From CBDBEU01 sp965204565 (GTDB lineage: Bacteria > Pseudomonadota > Alphaproteobacteria > Rhizobiales > TMED25): 64,000 bases of DNA. The notes beneath the pieces were generated by a model. That model saw only the letters and a program-made list of their open reading frames with translations, searched no databases and had not been told where the DNA came from. This document shows, one piece after another, positions 1 to 8,820 of the stretch (the first letter of the stretch is position 1; each line of letters starts with the position of its first letter). Location: NCBI GenBank assembly GCA_965204565.1, contig CBDBEU010000005.1:124001-188000 (forward strand), written 5' to 3'. The translations under genes were made by a program, and so were the position numbers.

Positions 1-2
1 CA

Positions 3-164
3 ACCATTGAGGATTTGCGCCAGCTTGCTGCCATGCCGCCCGATGACCTCCTGGTTGTTGCCCTTGATTCTCACTGGTTTTCAGAGCCGGGCGCACTGTC
101 CCGCCTCGCCTCGGGCCGCCGCGCACCGGTGCTGCTGATCGAGCCGGAACAGCACACCGCCTGA
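3..164 (+). CDS. 3' end of an unidentified protein (partial)
   Basis: A reading frame open from the left edge runs 53 codons to a TGA at 162-164. The visible C-terminus contains the stretches VVALDSHWF and APVLLIEP, which I do not assign to a family. Codon choice resembles the following genes and it points the same way, ending 77 bases before ribB. Most of the protein lies outside the window, so no function is proposed. Confidence 0.5.
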   Translation, partial: TIEDLRQLAAMPPDDLLVVALDSHWFSEPGALSRLASGRRAPVLLIEPEQHTA

Positions 165-241
165 GCCGAGCGCGGCTTTGCCCTTGCGCAAGCGTGCAAT
201 CTCGCGCGAATATCCCGCTCTTGATTTCTGGGATGAGAAGA

Positions 242-1336
242 ATGGAACGCGATACCACCGAGTCTGCGGTCGAGGCCTTTGCACGCGGAGAGGTTGTGGT
301 CGTTGTCGATGACGATGACCGCGAAAATGAAGGAGATTTGATCATGGCGGCCGCGCACGCGACGCCGGAGAAGGTGGCGTTTTTCATTCGCCATACCAGC
401 GGCATCCTGTGTGCGCCGGTGACCCAGAAACAGGCGCAGAAGCTACATCTCGATCCCATGGTCTCGGCCAATGATGCTCCCCTTGGCACCGCTTTTACCG
501 TATCGGTCGACTACCGCGTTGGCCTGACCACCGGCATTTCGGCAGAGGAGCGCTGCAACACCATACGCGCCATCGCCAATGACAATACCGGCGCTTCTGA
601 TTTCGTGCGACCAGGCCACGTATTTCCACTGATTGCCCGTGAAGGCGGCGTTTTGATGCGCTCCGGCCATACTGAGGCTGCGGTCGACCTTGCCCGGCTT
701 GCGGGCGCGCAGCCCGTGGGCCTGTTGGCCGAACTCGTGAATGACGACGGCACAGTCAAGCGCGGCGAGGCCGTGTACGCATTCGCGCGCGCGCATTCGC
801 TTCTGCTTATTTCCGTTGCCGATATCATCGCCCACCGCCAAAGGCGCGAACAGCTGGTTGTGAGAATTGCCGAACTGCCGGTGAGTACCAGTGCCGGGCC
901 GGCGCGCGGCATTGTCTATGGCACTCCCTTCGATGATCTGCACCATCTGGCGCTGGTATTTGGTTCGATCGGCGTCGGCCGCGACATTCTGGCGCGCATC
1001 CATCGCGAGGACATCATCTCCGATGTGTTCAATGGCGCTCCGGTCTTGTCCGGTGCGCTTGAGTGTGTCCGCGGGGCCGAACGCGGCATCATTGTCTATC
1101 TGCGCGAGGGCGCCACCGGTGTGCCGGCAATCGAGCATGGTGGCCAGCAAGCAGGCGACGAGCAGACCCGAAGCGAGGCTGTGAGGCGCGATGAATGGCG
1201 CGATATTGGTCTTGGTGCACAGATTTTGCGTGATCTCGGCGTCAACTCGATCCGTCTGCTCACATCGACATCCCGCCATTTCGTCGGCCTTTCGGGCTTC
1301 GGCATAGAGATTGTCGGAACTGACGCAATCGACTGA
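242..1336 (+). CDS. ribB: 3,4-dihydroxy-2-butanone 4-phosphate synthase with RibA-like C-terminal domain
   Basis: Cytoplasmic enzyme that converts ribulose 5-phosphate to 3,4-dihydroxy-2-butanone 4-phosphate plus formate in riboflavin synthesis. The N-terminal half carries the RibB signatures DDDDRENEGDLI (about residues 22-33), RPGHVFPL and SGHTEAAVDLARL. The C-terminal half has the GTP cyclohydrolase II fold layout (HREDIISDVFN, then ILRDLGVNSIRLLT), but the zinc-binding cysteines expected around the ISDVFN segment are missing. It is therefore probably not a working RibA, a pattern known in alphaproteobacterial RibB fusions. 364 residues from ATG 242; ATG 233 and GTG 194 are alternatives, but the family N-terminus fits the later start best. 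It is followed 97 bases on by ppx/gppA. Confidence 0.9.
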   Translation: MERDTTESAVEAFARGEVVVVVDDDDRENEGDLIMAAAHATPEKVAFFIRHTSGILCAPVTQKQAQKLHLDPMVSANDAPLGTAFTVSVDYRVGLTTGISAEERCNTIRAIANDNTGASDFVRPGHVFPLIAREGGVLMRSGHTEAAVDLARLAGAQPVGLLAELVNDDGTVKRGEAVYAFARAHSLLLISVADIIAHRQRREQLVVRIAELPVSTSAGPARGIVYGTPFDDLHHLALVFGSIGVGRDILARIHREDIISDVFNGAPVLSGALECVRGAERGIIVYLREGATGVPAIEHGGQQAGDEQTRSEAVRRDEWRDIGLGAQILRDLGVNSIRLLTSTSRHFVGLSGFGIEIVGTDAID

Positions 1337-1433
1337 CGACCGGAATTGTTTACCGGCAAAGCGACAATGCTAAACTCTGCCCATTGGAAGGTGCGCGCGA
1401 TTGTCGCCTGCGCCTGAAAGGCAAGGTGAGCGT

Positions 1434-2588
1434 GTGACCGATCAGTTCGATCAGCAGGATCGCCCCGGCGCGCCGGTCAATCCAGCTTCGGTCTGGCAAA
1501 ACGCCTCAAGGCGTGCGCCCCGCCGCTATAACGGCGGTGCAAACCTGGGAAAATCAAGAGGTGCCATGCCTGTTTATGGTGCACTTGATCTGGGCACCAA
1601 CAATTGCCGGCTGCTTCTCGCCCGCCCGCATGGAAGCAGTTTCAAGGTGGTTGATGCCTTTTCGCGCATCATTCGTCTGGGCGAAGGCGCCTACGAGACG
1701 CGCCGGTTGAGTGAGATGGCGATGTTGCGCACCATCGACGCACTCAGCGTGTGTAACGAAAAACTCGCCCGCCGCAATGTCAGCCGCGTGCGCCTGATCG
1801 CGACCGAAGCCTGCCGCTTTGCTGACAATGGTGAAGAATTCATCGAGCGCGCTCACCGCGAGACCGGTCTGCGCCTTGAGGTCATCAGTCGCGAGACCGA
1901 AGCGCATCTGGCGGTCGATGGCTGTTCAGCCCTGCTCGATCCCGATTGCGAAACAGCCCTGGTGTTCGATATTGGCGGCGGCAGTTCAGAACTCATGCTG
2001 GTTGCGATCAATCCTGCTGATTCTGCGGGTGAAAATGTCAATCGAGCACCCATTCACCGCATTCTGGCATGGACCTCTCTTCCTGTGGGCGTGGTGGTGC
2101 TGGCCGAACGTTACGGCGGTGTGGATGTGGACCGGGAAGTTTTCGAACGCATGGTTGATGATGTGACTGCACATTTGATGCCGTTTCGTCGCGCGCCGGT
2201 CGTTGCCGAAGCGAGCGTCGATCATGGGCGCATGCATTTCCTGGGAACCTCCGGTACCGTCACCACGATTGCCGGCGTTCATCTGAATTTGCGGCGATAT
2301 GACCGCTCGAAAGTGGATGGCTGCTGGCTGACCAGCGATGAAGCTACCCGCATCTGTGATGAAGTGCTGGCGATGGGCTATGAAGGGCGCATACGCTCAC
2401 CCTGCATTGGCCGCGAGCGGGCCGATCTTGTGCTTGCCGGCTGTGCGATACTCGAGGCGATCACCCGAGCGTGGCGTTGCCAGAGCATCCGCGTTGCCGA
2501 TCGCGGCTTGCGTGAGGGTATATTGAGCCAGTTGATGCGCGAGGACGGGTATCGATTGGGTCCGCATGGTCAGCGTGCCAGCCATTAG
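1434..2588 (+). CDS. ppx: Ppx/GppA family exopolyphosphatase / pppGpp phosphohydrolase
   Basis: Member of the ASKHA-fold Ppx/GppA family, which hydrolyses polyphosphate or pppGpp. The phosphate-binding motifs are visible: YGALDLGTNNCRLLLA near residue 47, ATEACR, VFDIGGGSSELML and LGTSGTVTTIAG. The N-terminal ~44 residues are a basic, low-complexity extension typical of Rhizobiales homologues. GTG 1434 follows an AAGGTGAG ribosome site. ATG 1566, with AAGAGGTG upstream, would remove the extension and is a real alternative. The stop is 35 bases before rlmE, so the two probably share a transcript. Which substrate dominates cannot be read from the sequence. Confidence 0.88.
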   Translation: MTDQFDQQDRPGAPVNPASVWQNASRRAPRRYNGGANLGKSRGAMPVYGALDLGTNNCRLLLARPHGSSFKVVDAFSRIIRLGEGAYETRRLSEMAMLRTIDALSVCNEKLARRNVSRVRLIATEACRFADNGEEFIERAHRETGLRLEVISRETEAHLAVDGCSALLDPDCETALVFDIGGGSSELMLVAINPADSAGENVNRAPIHRILAWTSLPVGVVVLAERYGGVDVDREVFERMVDDVTAHLMPFRRAPVVAEASVDHGRMHFLGTSGTVTTIAGVHLNLRRYDRSKVDGCWLTSDEATRICDEVLAMGYEGRIRSPCIGRERADLVLAGCAILEAITRAWRCQSIRVADRGLREGILSQLMREDGYRLGPHGQRASH

Positions 2589-2623
2589 CTTTGGTGCATT
2601 TTGGTGCGCTGTTCGGGATAAAG

Positions 2624-3301
2624 ATGGCTGAACAACGCGGATTGAAAGTCAGGGTCAAGACGGCGCGCGGCAGGCGCTCATCTTCCAAACGCTGGCTGGA
2701 GCGTCAACTCAACGATCCTTATGTGCGCGAAGCCAAGCGTCAAGGCTACCGCTCGCGCGCGGCATTCAAACTGAAAGAGATCGACGAGCGCTTTTCCCTT
2801 CTCAAACTCGGACAATGCGTTGTCGATTTGGGTGCCGCCCCTGGCGGTTGGAGCCAGATCGCTGCTTCGATCACCAGGGCAGCTGAAGGGCAAGGCCGCG
2901 TAGTTGGCATCGATATTCAGGAATTCGATGCCATTGCCGGCGTTGAAACCTTGATCATGGACTTCATGGATCCGTCCGCACCGGCAGTTATCTACGATCT
3001 TCTGGGCGGCCAATCCGCGGATACTGTGCTCTCTGACATGGCCGCCCCGGCGACCGGGCACCGGCAAACCGACCACCTCAAGATCATGGCTCTGCTCGAT
3101 GCGGCCTTTGACTTTTCCACTGAAGTATTGGCTCCGGGCGGCGCTTTTTTGGGTAAGGTGTTACAGGGGGGCACGGAAGCCGAGTTGCTTTCTCGCATGA
3201 AGCAGGTGTTTGCTAAGGTTCGGCACATCAAACCTAAATCGAGCCGCTCTGATTCGGCCGAACTGTATGTGCTGGCAACCGGATACCGCCCATCCGTTTG
3301 A
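2624..3301 (+). CDS. rlmE: 23S rRNA 2'-O-ribose methyltransferase RlmE (FtsJ)
   Basis: SAM-dependent methyltransferase that modifies U2552 in the A-loop of 23S rRNA on the large ribosomal subunit. The Rossmann SAM motif DLGAAPGGWSQ is present. The K-D-K-E catalytic set of the family is visible as K in RAAFKLKEID, D in SDMAAP, K in GKVLQGG and E in SAELYVLA. It is 225 residues from ATG 2624, as expected. The N-terminus is rich in Lys/Arg, as in alphaproteobacterial members. The start was chosen for the GGGATAAAG ribosome site; an upstream in-frame TTG at 2591 adds residues not seen in the family. Confidence 0.93.
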   Translation: MAEQRGLKVRVKTARGRRSSSKRWLERQLNDPYVREAKRQGYRSRAAFKLKEIDERFSLLKLGQCVVDLGAAPGGWSQIAASITRAAEGQGRVVGIDIQEFDAIAGVETLIMDFMDPSAPAVIYDLLGGQSADTVLSDMAAPATGHRQTDHLKIMALLDAAFDFSTEVLAPGGAFLGKVLQGGTEAELLSRMKQVFAKVRHIKPKSSRSDSAELYVLATGYRPSV

Positions 3302-3413
3302 CCCCTTTGCAGTCTCGGGCACCAGTGTTAAACACCACCCATCTCTCGGGCCGACTCGCGTTTTTGCCGCGTCGCGGCCGGCTCATATTTCCGTCGCGCG
3401 GCCGGGTGGAGCC

Positions 3414-4889
3414 ATGATCCGAGAAGCACTCACATTCGACGATGTTCTGCTCCGTCCGGGCGCCTCGGCAATTTTGCCGAGTGAGGCTGATACCTCAACC
3501 CTGATCACCAGCGATATCGCGCTCAACATTCCGATCATTTCAAGTGCGATGGATACCGTGACCGAGGCGCGGCTGGCTATCGCCATTGCGCAAGCTGGCG
3601 GTATCGGCGTGATCCACCGCAATCTCAAGCCCGAAATTCAGGCCGAGCAGGTCAAACAGGTCAAGAAGTTTGAATCCGGCATGGTAGTCAATCCCGTGAC
3701 CATTGCGCCGGATGCCAAGCTTGCCGACGTGCTGGAGTTGATGTCTCGTCATTCGATCTCGGGAATTCCGGTGGTCGAAACTGTGTCAAACGGAGGATCC
3801 GCCGGCCGGTTGGTCGGTATCGTAACCAATCGGGATGTGCGCTTTGCCACCAATCCGGATCAACGGGTGCACGAGCTGATGACCAAGGACAATTTGATAA
3901 CAGTCCGTGAGGCGGTGGAAAACACCGAGGCCAAACGGCTGTTGCATCAGCATCGCATCGAAAAGCTGATTGTTGTCGATGATGAGTATCGTTGCGTCGG
4001 ACTGATCACCGTCAAGGATATGGAAAAGGCGCAACTCAACCCCAATGCTACCAAGGATGATCAGGGCAGGCTGCGTGTTGCCGCTGCAACCGGCGTTGGC
4101 GATGATGGTTTTGAGCGCGTGGAACGCTTGGTAGATGCTGGCGTCGATCTTGTTGTCGTCGATACCGCACATGGGCATTCATCGCGCGTTCTGGAAGCGG
4201 TATCCCGCATTAAGCGTCTTTCAAATCGGGTTCAGACCATGGCCGGCAATGTGGCGACCGGCGAGGGCGCGCAAGCTCTGATTGATGCCGGGGCTGATTC
4301 TGTCAAGGTCGGCATCGGGCCGGGTTCGATCTGCACCACCCGCATCGTTGCTGGTGTGGGCGTTCCGCAATTCACCGCCATCCTCGATGCTTCAGAAGTC
4401 ACCGCCAAGGCCGGCGTGCCGCTGATCGCCGATGGTGGGATCAAATTTTCCGGTGATCTTGCCAAGGCGATCGCTGCTGGCGCCGATTGTGCGATGATCG
4501 GATCGCTCTTCGCCGGCACCGACGAAAGCCCGGGAGAGGTCTTTCTCTATCATGGACGCAGCTACAAATCTTATCGCGGCATGGGCTCGGTCGGTGCCAT
4601 GGCGCGCGGCTCCGCCGACCGATATTTCCAACAGGAGGTCACCGATTCGCTTAAGCTTGTGCCTGAGGGGATCGAAGGTCAGGTTCCCCATCGCGGTCCG
4701 GTTGCGAGCGTACTACACCAGCTGGTTGGTGGGCTGAAAGCGGCGATGGGCTACACAGGCGCGCGCGCCATTGCCGAGCTGCAGCAAAAGGCCGAGTTCC
4801 AGCGCATCTCTGATGCGGGATTGCGCGAGAGTCATGCCCATGACGTTGCGATTACCCGTGAATCGCCCAATTACCCGACAAATCTGTGA
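3414..4889 (+). CDS. guaB: inosine-5'-monophosphate dehydrogenase
   Basis: Oxidises IMP to XMP with NAD, the committed step of GMP synthesis. The 491-residue protein has the (beta/alpha)8 barrel interrupted by two CBS domains (about residues 95-215, with the motifs SGIPVVE and KLIVVDDEYRCVGLIT). The active-site loop GPGSICTTR carries the catalytic Cys, and the flap YRGMGSVGAM is intact. ATG 3414 is preceded by GGTGGA; the frame is open upstream but lacks family similarity there. The stop overlaps the first codon of the broken rsmB by four bases (ATG inside CTGTGA context), so they were once one operon. Confidence 0.96.
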   Translation: MIREALTFDDVLLRPGASAILPSEADTSTLITSDIALNIPIISSAMDTVTEARLAIAIAQAGGIGVIHRNLKPEIQAEQVKQVKKFESGMVVNPVTIAPDAKLADVLELMSRHSISGIPVVETVSNGGSAGRLVGIVTNRDVRFATNPDQRVHELMTKDNLITVREAVENTEAKRLLHQHRIEKLIVVDDEYRCVGLITVKDMEKAQLNPNATKDDQGRLRVAAATGVGDDGFERVERLVDAGVDLVVVDTAHGHSSRVLEAVSRIKRLSNRVQTMAGNVATGEGAQALIDAGADSVKVGIGPGSICTTRIVAGVGVPQFTAILDASEVTAKAGVPLIADGGIKFSGDLAKAIAAGADCAMIGSLFAGTDESPGEVFLYHGRSYKSYRGMGSVGAMARGSADRYFQQEVTDSLKLVPEGIEGQVPHRGPVASVLHQLVGGLKAAMGYTGARAIAELQQKAEFQRISDAGLRESHAHDVAITRESPNYPTNL

Positions 4890-6195
4890 CACCGGGCGGG
4901 CGGCTCTCCGCAGCAATCGAGATTCTGGACGAGGTTCTGAGCCGCCATCGCCCGGCCGGTGAGGCCGCGCGCGATTGGGGCCGTGCCCATCGTTTTGCCG
5001 GCTCGGGCGACCGCACGGCGATCACCAATCTGGTCAATGCCGCATTGCGCCGCCGCCAATCGATCGCCTGGACGATGGATGCCGGAACCCCGCGCGAGCG
5101 CGCTCTGGGAGCGTTGAAACTGTCGTGGGGGTTGTCCTCTGATGAGATTGCCAGCATCGCCGATGGCAGCGGATTTGCGCCCCAGCCACTGAGCGAGGAT
5201 GAGCGTGCTGTGCTTGGCGCTGAAGACCGACTGGCCGAGGCCCCTGACTGGGTCGTGGGGGACTATCCTGAATGGCTGGCGCCGGCATTTAGCGCAGCCT
5301 TTGGTAACGGGGCTGTGGAGGAGGGCCGGGGACTTGCCGGCCGCGCGCCGCTCAATCTGCGCGTCAACACACTGAAATCGGATCGCCAGCAGGTTCTCAA
5401 GGCGCTGTCGCGATACAAGCGAAAGAGACAAAATATGCGCCAAACGGGCTGCGTATCGCGCTTGGCGAGGGACCCGAACGGGTCCTCAATGTTGAAAATC
5501 ACGCCCTGCACGGACGCGGCCGGTTTGAAGTTCAGGATGAAGGCTCGCAAATCGCCGCCGAGCTTGCCGGTGCAAAGGCCGGAATGCAGGTGGTGGACTA
5601 GTGTGCCGGCGCCGGTGGTAAGACGCCGGCGCTCGCCGCGTCGATGCGCAACAAGGGTCGAATCCATGCCCATGATTCGAGTGAACGCCGCTTCAGACCG
5701 ATCTTCGAGCGCTTGCGATGTTCCGGTGCACGCAATGTTCAAGTACGCGCTGGTACCGATCCTCCAACTGACCTTCAATCACGCGCTGATCTTGTATTTG
5801 TCGATGCTCCTTGCACAGGTTCTGGCGTATGGTGGCGCAGGCCCGATGCGAAATGGTGCCTACGCCAGCCAATGCTCGATCAACGAATTTCAGAACAGGT
5901 AGAAATTCTACGTCAATCTGCGCAATTGGTGCGCTCTGGTGGGCATTTGGTCTATGTAACCTGTTCGGTATTGCCTGCCGAAAACGATCGGCAGATCGAG
6001 CGATTTCTCGCCATAAACCAAGACCTTGGTTTGGTTGCGTGGAAGGAGGTCTGGGCGGCAACACTTGGCACTACCCGCCCCGAATCGGCCAGTACTGGTG
6101 ATCAGTTGTTGCAGTTCACGCCAGCGCGTCATGCAATGGACGGTTTTTTCGTTGCTATTTTGAACCCGCATTTTCCATACGGCTCCGTTAATTGA
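4886..6195 (+). pseudogene. rsmB: 16S rRNA m5C967 methyltransferase RsmB, frameshifted and interrupted
   Basis: The N-terminal NusB-like domain reads normally to LNLRVNTLKSDRQQVLKAL. Near 5417 the frame is lost and the conserved sequence continues in another frame (from GCG 5419: AKETKYAPNGLRIALGEG and on). In that frame a TAG at 5599-5601 interrupts the SAM motif, which reads VVD-stop-CAGAGGKT. Downstream the same frame runs uninterrupted to 6195 and keeps both cysteine motifs of the RNA m5C methyltransferase mechanism, DAPCTGSG and VTCSVLPAEN. Two independent lesions make a sequencing slip unlikely. In intact form it would methylate C967 of 16S rRNA. It overlaps the guaB stop. Confidence 0.85.
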
Positions 6196-6258
6196 TGTGA
6201 TTGACCGTTGGTTCCGTCATAAAAAAAAATGTCTTGAGCGCATTTTGGGACGCGGCAT

Positions 6259-6720
6259 ATGGCGAACCCGGCGGGTGAACCGGTTGATGTGCCTCTTCGG
6301 CTCGATTTCGACCGCCGCCTGAATCTCGGGTTCCACGGTTGCGGAATCACCACCAACGCCGGATGGCCGGCCTGCCGCGAGCCTGATGACGCGCTCGGCT
6401 TGACGGACATGGCCGGCCATGAGCATGCGCGATCCGCGCACCGGCAAGAACGGCCGGCACGCGATGACGGGATTGTCGGCGGGCGCGCCGTAGCCGGGCA
6501 GGCCGCATGCGCCGGCCGGATGGGGCGATTGGAGACAGAGTTCCTTGCCGGTGAAGAGAACCTCCCCGCACCGACCGATCTGTCGGGGCAATGGATTGAC
6601 CGGGGGCACGCGCGGCATCCGCCCAGGGCCATTTGCTCGACATGGATTGCATGGCGATCAGGCCGACCCATGGCGCTCAGGAAGGTGCCGCTTGGAATGG
6701 GCACTTCGCTTGCACCTGGA
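6259..6720 (+). pseudogene. IS1380-family transposase, 5' fragment
   Basis: The translation resembles the start of IS1380-family DDE transposases: LRLDFDRRLNLGFHG, GITTNAGWPACRE, then MGRLETEFLAGEENL and DLSGQWIDRGHARHPPRAI. Compared with the better copy at 23655-24690 there are internal deletions (QSVHGRRAGYEDVNDADRL is missing) and a frameshift near 6630, after which THGAQEGAAWNGHFACTW appears in another frame. The match stops near 6720, where sequence belonging to an IS5-type element begins. It cannot encode an active enzyme. Confidence 0.7.
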
Positions 6721-6839
6721 CACCCTGCAGACTCCTATCTGCTGCCTGGAATCGGGTGACGAGAGCGCATTTACGGCCGCGATGCGGGTCGGCCCTTTGC
6801 CTGGGTTGTGGTTCGGGATTCGGTTTCGCCGGGGCCGGG

Positions 6840-7767
6840 CTATGCCACGGCGCCTTTGCGCTCCCGGAACAGGAGCCGTTTCATGTTGAATGCGATGTTG
6901 GCCATGCCGATCCTGGCCCTCGCCCGGTCGAAGCCGATGGTGCGGACGAAGAGCCCCATTCGTGCCTTCATCCCGGCGAAGGGATGTTCGATCGCGGATC
7001 GGACCTTCGACCCTGCGGCATTGGCCCTCTCGTGATGCACGGGCATCGGTTTGCCGGGCAGCGTCGGTGACGATCCATGTCCGGACGAAGCCGTGGCGCC
7101 GGTCGGCATCGATATGGGATTTGTAGCCGAACACCGGCGTGGCGATTGCGCCCATCGCCGTGCCGTCCGGGCGCGTCTTCCTAAGCCCTGGCTTGAGCGT
7201 CCAACGCGCGTCGCGATCCTTTTGCGCCGGTTTCCGGGGATTGGCCTGCCAATCAGTCGGGATGCCCCCGCCCTTGACGATCTCCTTCCCGGCATCGGTC
7301 ATGCGCCGGCGCGGGGCCGCCACGATGGTGGCATCGACGATCTGCCCGCCCATGGCGAGATATCCGGCGTCCTTAAGATGCGCGTCTAACCGGGCGAAGA
7401 GTTTCTCCACCGCACCGGTCCGCACCAGGGCTTCCCGGAACCGCCAGATGGTCGTCTCGTCCGGCGCCCGCGCGCCGTCATCGAGGCTGAGGAAACGGCC
7501 AAAGCTGCGCCGGTCCATGATCTGGGACGCCGCCTGCGCATCCGACAGACCGTAGAGCGCCTGGATCACCAGCATCTTGAACATGAGGACCGGGTCCATC
7601 GGCGGGCGCCCGCCCTGCCTGCCATCGGAACGATCAAGCGTCGCATCCAACTCTGGCCGGAAGAGCTCGAAGTCGGTAACCCCGGCAAGCCGCTCCAGCG
7701 GATCTCCCGCCTTCGATAACGCTGCGTAGCGCTCATCCGGATCGAACAACCCGCGCTGTGCAGCCAT
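6840..7767 (-). pseudogene. IS5-family transposase with internal deletion
   Basis: DDE transposase of the IS5 family. The N-terminal part is intact: AQRGLFDPDERYAAL, GGRPPMDPVLMFKMLVIQAL, the first catalytic Asp in GGQIVDATIVAAPRR and the RTWIVTDAAR segment. Immediately after DAAR, about 30 residues are missing, including the second catalytic Asp region. The C-terminal part continues in another frame as KVRSAIEHPFAGMKARMGLF and IGMANIAFNMKRLLF, ending at 6840. The deletion near 7055 therefore also shifts the frame. ATG 7767 is the family-like start. I could not define clear terminal inverted repeats. Confidence 0.8.
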
Positions 7768-7814
7768 CGTACCCTCCGTCGCCGATATCCCCACGGAATC
7801 ACGCCAACACGCTC

Positions 7815-8285
7815 AAAGCCAGGGGTTTTCAGGGCGTCCAGATGACGGCTTGTGTCGGAATGTCCTCATCCGCCCGGCCTTGCGGCTTCTTGCGTTGTGT
7901 CGATCGATGCCGGCCGGGCGTCCTGCAAGCCCGACGCTCGGACACCTTCAACTCCGTGACGACATGATCGACTTGAGCGCGGCGACGCGAAGGGCTCGGT
8001 ACTTTCCCGCAAGGGCCTCATTCAAGATCGGCTTGTCCGGCGTCGGATCCGCAACCGCCTTCTTCAGCCGCCCGTCCCACGCTCCGGCTCCTTCAGCCGA
8101 TGCGCCTGGTTCACCTTCATGCCGCCGTACATGCGACGCCATCGACAGCAACTCTGCGCCGACACACAAAGGCTGCGGCAAACCTCACCCACCGTCGCGC
8201 CCCGGCCAAGCCGCACCTCGGCTTCACGCAGCATTCCGATAATTCGCTCCGGGGAACAGTTCTTTCTCCGGCTGATCTTCGTCTC
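7815..8285 (-). pseudogene. IS3-family (IS407-like) transposase remnant
   Basis: On the minus strand from about 8285 an OrfA-like helix-turn-helix segment reads SPERIIGMLREAEVRLGRG, then VCRSLCVSAQ and MYGGMKVNQAHRLKE. Degenerate continuations follow in other frames: LKKAVADPTPDKPILNEAL, then VDHVVTELKVSERRACRT and QHRSTQRK, the start of the OrfB part. Several frameshifts separate these pieces and the remnant stops where the IS5 transposase upstream sequence begins near 7810. The similarity is to IS3-family elements by motif only. Confidence 0.65.
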
Positions 8286-8289
8286 CTGT

Positions 8290-8612
8290 GACGTTCAAAT
8301 GAAGCCGGATCCTCTCAATCAAGGCGGAACACTTTCCAAAACCCACGTCAAAGCTGTCGATACAGATCTATGTGGTGGGAACAGCAATGCTGGTAGCCGT
8401 CACCGTCTGCGCGGCGGTCCCGGGCACATGGCTTCGGGCCCATTCGCTATCAAAAGTGAAGCAAGCTCGCTGCCCCTAACCTGTCAGAACTCAGCACTCT
8501 CGATCTTCCTCGAACACCCGAGTACTAGGAGGGGGCTCAGGCGTGTTGCCCCAAGAGTTAGCCCGAGGGAGACGCCACGTTGCAACAATATCACCTAAGC
8601 CCTTGAAAAATT
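8290..8612. other. intergenic stretch without recognised gene
   Basis: About 320 bases between the IS3 remnant and tRNA-Lys. No reading frame on either strand resembles a protein family I know, and I see no repeat or hairpin that stands out. It probably contains the tRNA 3' flank and eroded element sequence. Confidence 0.5.
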
Positions 8613-8688
8613 GGTGAGCCCGCTCGGATTCGAACCGAGGACCTACTGATTAAAAGTCAGTTGCTCTGCCAACTGAGCTACGGGCCCG
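8613..8688 (-). tRNA. tRNA-Lys (anticodon TTT)
   Basis: The minus strand folds as a 76-base tRNA with an encoded CCA. The acceptor stem GGGCCCG pairs with CGGGCTC (one G-U), the D arm begins GCTCAGTTGG, the anticodon loop is CTTTTAA with anticodon TTT, and the T arm carries GGTTCGAATCC. The discriminator base is A. It lies upstream of tgt on the same strand's downstream side and is separate from the neighbouring IS remnants. Confidence 0.97.
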
Positions 8689-8820
8689 AAGGAGCGCGAA
8701 CTTAAGGACCGGCGGGCCCACGGTCAATCGCCTTCAGGGGGCGTTGGTGCCCCGGGCCAAATGGCGTGCCCCCCCTTCACCTGGGCGCTTGAGCGCAGCG
8801 ATGCAAGCACGAAAGCCTCT

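Noticed and set aside
1..241. Search for an FMN riboswitch ahead of ribB
   Set aside because: No conserved FMN-element pattern is visible; the upstream sequence is the end of another coding region.
443..1279. Long minus-strand frame opposite ribB
   Set aside because: Antisense shadow of a G+C-rich gene; no family similarity, and ribB itself is certain.
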